DNA of 8,442 nt from contig JAGGYV010000196.1 of NCBI GenBank assembly GCA_021162325.1, positions 1 to 8,442 of the forward strand, in the 5' to 3' direction. Position 1 is the first letter of the stretch; every line of letters begins with the position of its first letter. The DNA comes from Desulfobacteraceae bacterium. GTDB lineage: Bacteria; Desulfobacterota; Desulfobacteria; Desulfobacterales; Desulfosalsimonadaceae. Both the position numbers and the translations under genes were made by a program. The notes beneath the pieces are model-generated. The model did not search any database. It worked only from the letters and a program-made list of their open reading frames with translations, and was not told the DNA's origin. Below are positions 7,315 through 8,442 of the stretch, in pieces.

Positions 7315-8442
7315 ATGGCTTTTGATGCAGTAAACATGCAAGATTGGCAAATTTCCGACGAAGCAGAAAAAAATATGCCCACCCCTGATCAGTGGAGAGA
7401 AAAACTGGGCCTCGAAGCCCAGGAGATGCTGCCCATGGGACGACTTTCAAAAATTGATTTTCTCAAGGTAATTGATCGACTCAAAGATGAACCGGACGGA
7501 AAATACATTGAAGTCACCGCAATTACCCCGACGCCCCTGGGTGAAGGAAAAAGCACCACATCCGTCGGCCTGATGGAAGGCCTCGGCATGCGCGGCAAAA
7601 ACGTTGGTGGTGCCCTTCGTCAGCCTTCCGGCGGACCAACCATGAACGTTAAAGGAACGGCCGCCGGCGGCGGAAACTCCCTGCTGATCCCTATGACCGA
7701 GTTCTCCTTAGGGTTGACCGGTGATATTAATGACATTATGAACGCCCATAACCTGGGCATGGTGGCAATGACCGCCCGTATGCAGCATGAAAGAAACTAC
7801 AATGATGAGCAGCTTGCCCGTTTGACCGGCATGCGCCGTCTTGACATTGATCCCACCCGCGTGGAAATGGGATGGATCATCGACTTCTGTGCTCAGGCAT
7901 TAAGAAACATCGTAATCGGTATGGGCGGTCGGTTTGACGGTTTTACCATGCAGTCCAAATTCGGCATTGCCGTCGGTTCCGAACTGATGGCCATCCTGGC
8001 AGTCGCCACCGACCTGGCGGACTTAAAAGACCGTATCAACAAAATTACCGTCGCATTCGACAAGAGCGGTAAACCGGTTACCTGTGCCGATCTGGAAGTT
8101 GGTAATGCAATGGCCGCTTTCATGAGAAACACCATCAACCCGACCCTGATGTGCACTGCAGAATATCAGCCCTGCTTTGTTCACGCCGGTCCTTTTGCCA
8201 ACATCGCTGTCGGCCAGAGCTCCATTATTGCTGACCGTGTGGGTCTGAAACTGTTTGACTACCACGTCACCGAATCCGGTTTTGCTGCTGACATCGGCTT
8301 TGAAAAATTCTGGAATGTAAAATGCCGCTTCTCCGGCCTGAAACCCCACGTTTCTGTTCTGACCACCACTGTCCGTGCGCTTAAAATGCACGGCGGCGGA
8401 CCCAAGGTCGTTGCCGGAAAAGCTTTGGACGACGCATACACC
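7315..8442 (+). CDS. fhs: Formate--tetrahydrofolate ligase (10-formyl-THF synthetase), 3' end beyond window
   Basis: Cytoplasmic enzyme catalysing formate + ATP + tetrahydrofolate to 10-formyl-tetrahydrofolate + ADP + phosphate. In acetogens and many sulfate reducers it serves the methyl branch of the Wood-Ljungdahl pathway, and elsewhere purine and formyl-Met supply. The 376 visible codons stay open to the window edge; family members are usually about 550-600 residues, so roughly the last third is missing. Visible features are the ATP-binding loop TPTPLGEGKSTT (71-82), LRQPSGGPT (101-109), LTGDINDI (134-141), the tract HAGPFANIAVGQSS (290-303) and the second family signature TTVRALKMHGG (351-361). 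The first signature reads NVKGTAAGGGN (111-121), against the usual form with KGGAAGGGY, so this is a divergent subfamily that I associate with deltaproteobacteria. The start is supported by AAGGAG at 7299-7304. All 22 isoleucine codons are ATT or ATC with no ATA, unlike the ABC genes, which suggests high expression. It is probably a separate transcription unit. Confidence 0.96.
   Translation, partial: MAFDAVNMQDWQISDEAEKNMPTPDQWREKLGLEAQEMLPMGRLSKIDFLKVIDRLKDEPDGKYIEVTAITPTPLGEGKSTTSVGLMEGLGMRGKNVGGALRQPSGGPTMNVKGTAAGGGNSLLIPMTEFSLGLTGDINDIMNAHNLGMVAMTARMQHERNYNDEQLARLTGMRRLDIDPTRVEMGWIIDFCAQALRNIVIGMGGRFDGFTMQSKFGIAVGSELMAILAVATDLADLKDRINKITVAFDKSGKPVTCADLEVGNAMAAFMRNTINPTLMCTAEYQPCFVHAGPFANIAVGQSSIIADRVGLKLFDYHVTESGFAADIGFEKFWNVKCRFSGLKPHVSVLTTTVRALKMHGGGPKVVAGKALDDAYT

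Noticed and set aside
7389..8441. Minus-strand open frames opposite the ligase gene
   Set aside because: They overlap a highly conserved enzyme in full and have no recognisable domains. They arise from the biased codon use of the sense strand.
1..8442. Mobile elements, CRISPR arrays, tRNA or rRNA genes, defence or toxin-antitoxin modules
   Set aside because: Searched by eye on both strands. No transposase, direct-repeat array, structured RNA or small paired genes were seen, and the coding space is filled by recognisable housekeeping or transport genes.

Overview
The window looks like ordinary chromosome from an anaerobic Gram-negative bacterium, most likely a sulfate-reducing Desulfobacterota (Desulfobacterales-like) species. 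This rests on the residue-level style of the formate--tetrahydrofolate ligase, the RNB-family ribonuclease and the ABC exporter pair. It is recognition from memory, not a database result. Base composition is moderate and intergenic gaps are AT-rich. I see no mobile element, CRISPR array, tRNA, rRNA or prophage signature.

Layout: (1) positions 1-1854, minus strand: a ribonuclease of the RNase II/R (RNB) superfamily whose 3' end runs off the left edge. (2) 1994-3235, minus strand: a CorC/HlyC-type (CNNM/DUF21 plus CBS pair) membrane protein. It lies upstream of the ribonuclease in the same direction, 139 bp away. (3) 3236-3396: a 161-bp divergent intergenic region holding promoter-like elements for both directions. 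(4) 3397-5148 and 5150-7132, plus strand: two ABC half-transporters separated by one base, forming a heterodimeric exporter of the BmrC/BmrD (YheI/YheH) and TM287/288 type. (5) 7133-7314: a 182-bp gap with a plausible promoter and a clear Shine-Dalgarno site. (6) 7315 to the right edge: formate--tetrahydrofolate ligase, open at its 3' end.

The ABC genes clearly work as a pair. The first subunit has Asp instead of the catalytic Glu after Walker B but an intact LSGGQ signature. The second has the catalytic Glu but a degraded signature (LSSGE). In a head-to-tail dimer both defects fall in the same ATP site, leaving one competent and one degenerate site. The second subunit also carries about 65-70 extra residues between its first two membrane helices, predicted to face the periplasm. 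The ligase is a C1-metabolism enzyme (Wood-Ljungdahl methyl branch) with its own promoter and expression signals, and is probably unrelated to the exporter. The ribonuclease and CorC-like gene look like housekeeping functions.

I did not find a convincing undescribed system. The points most worth a second look are the exporter's asymmetry and extra periplasmic segment, the unusual N-terminal half of the ribonuclease, and the variant signature in the ligase. No intrinsic terminator could be recognised in any of the gaps.
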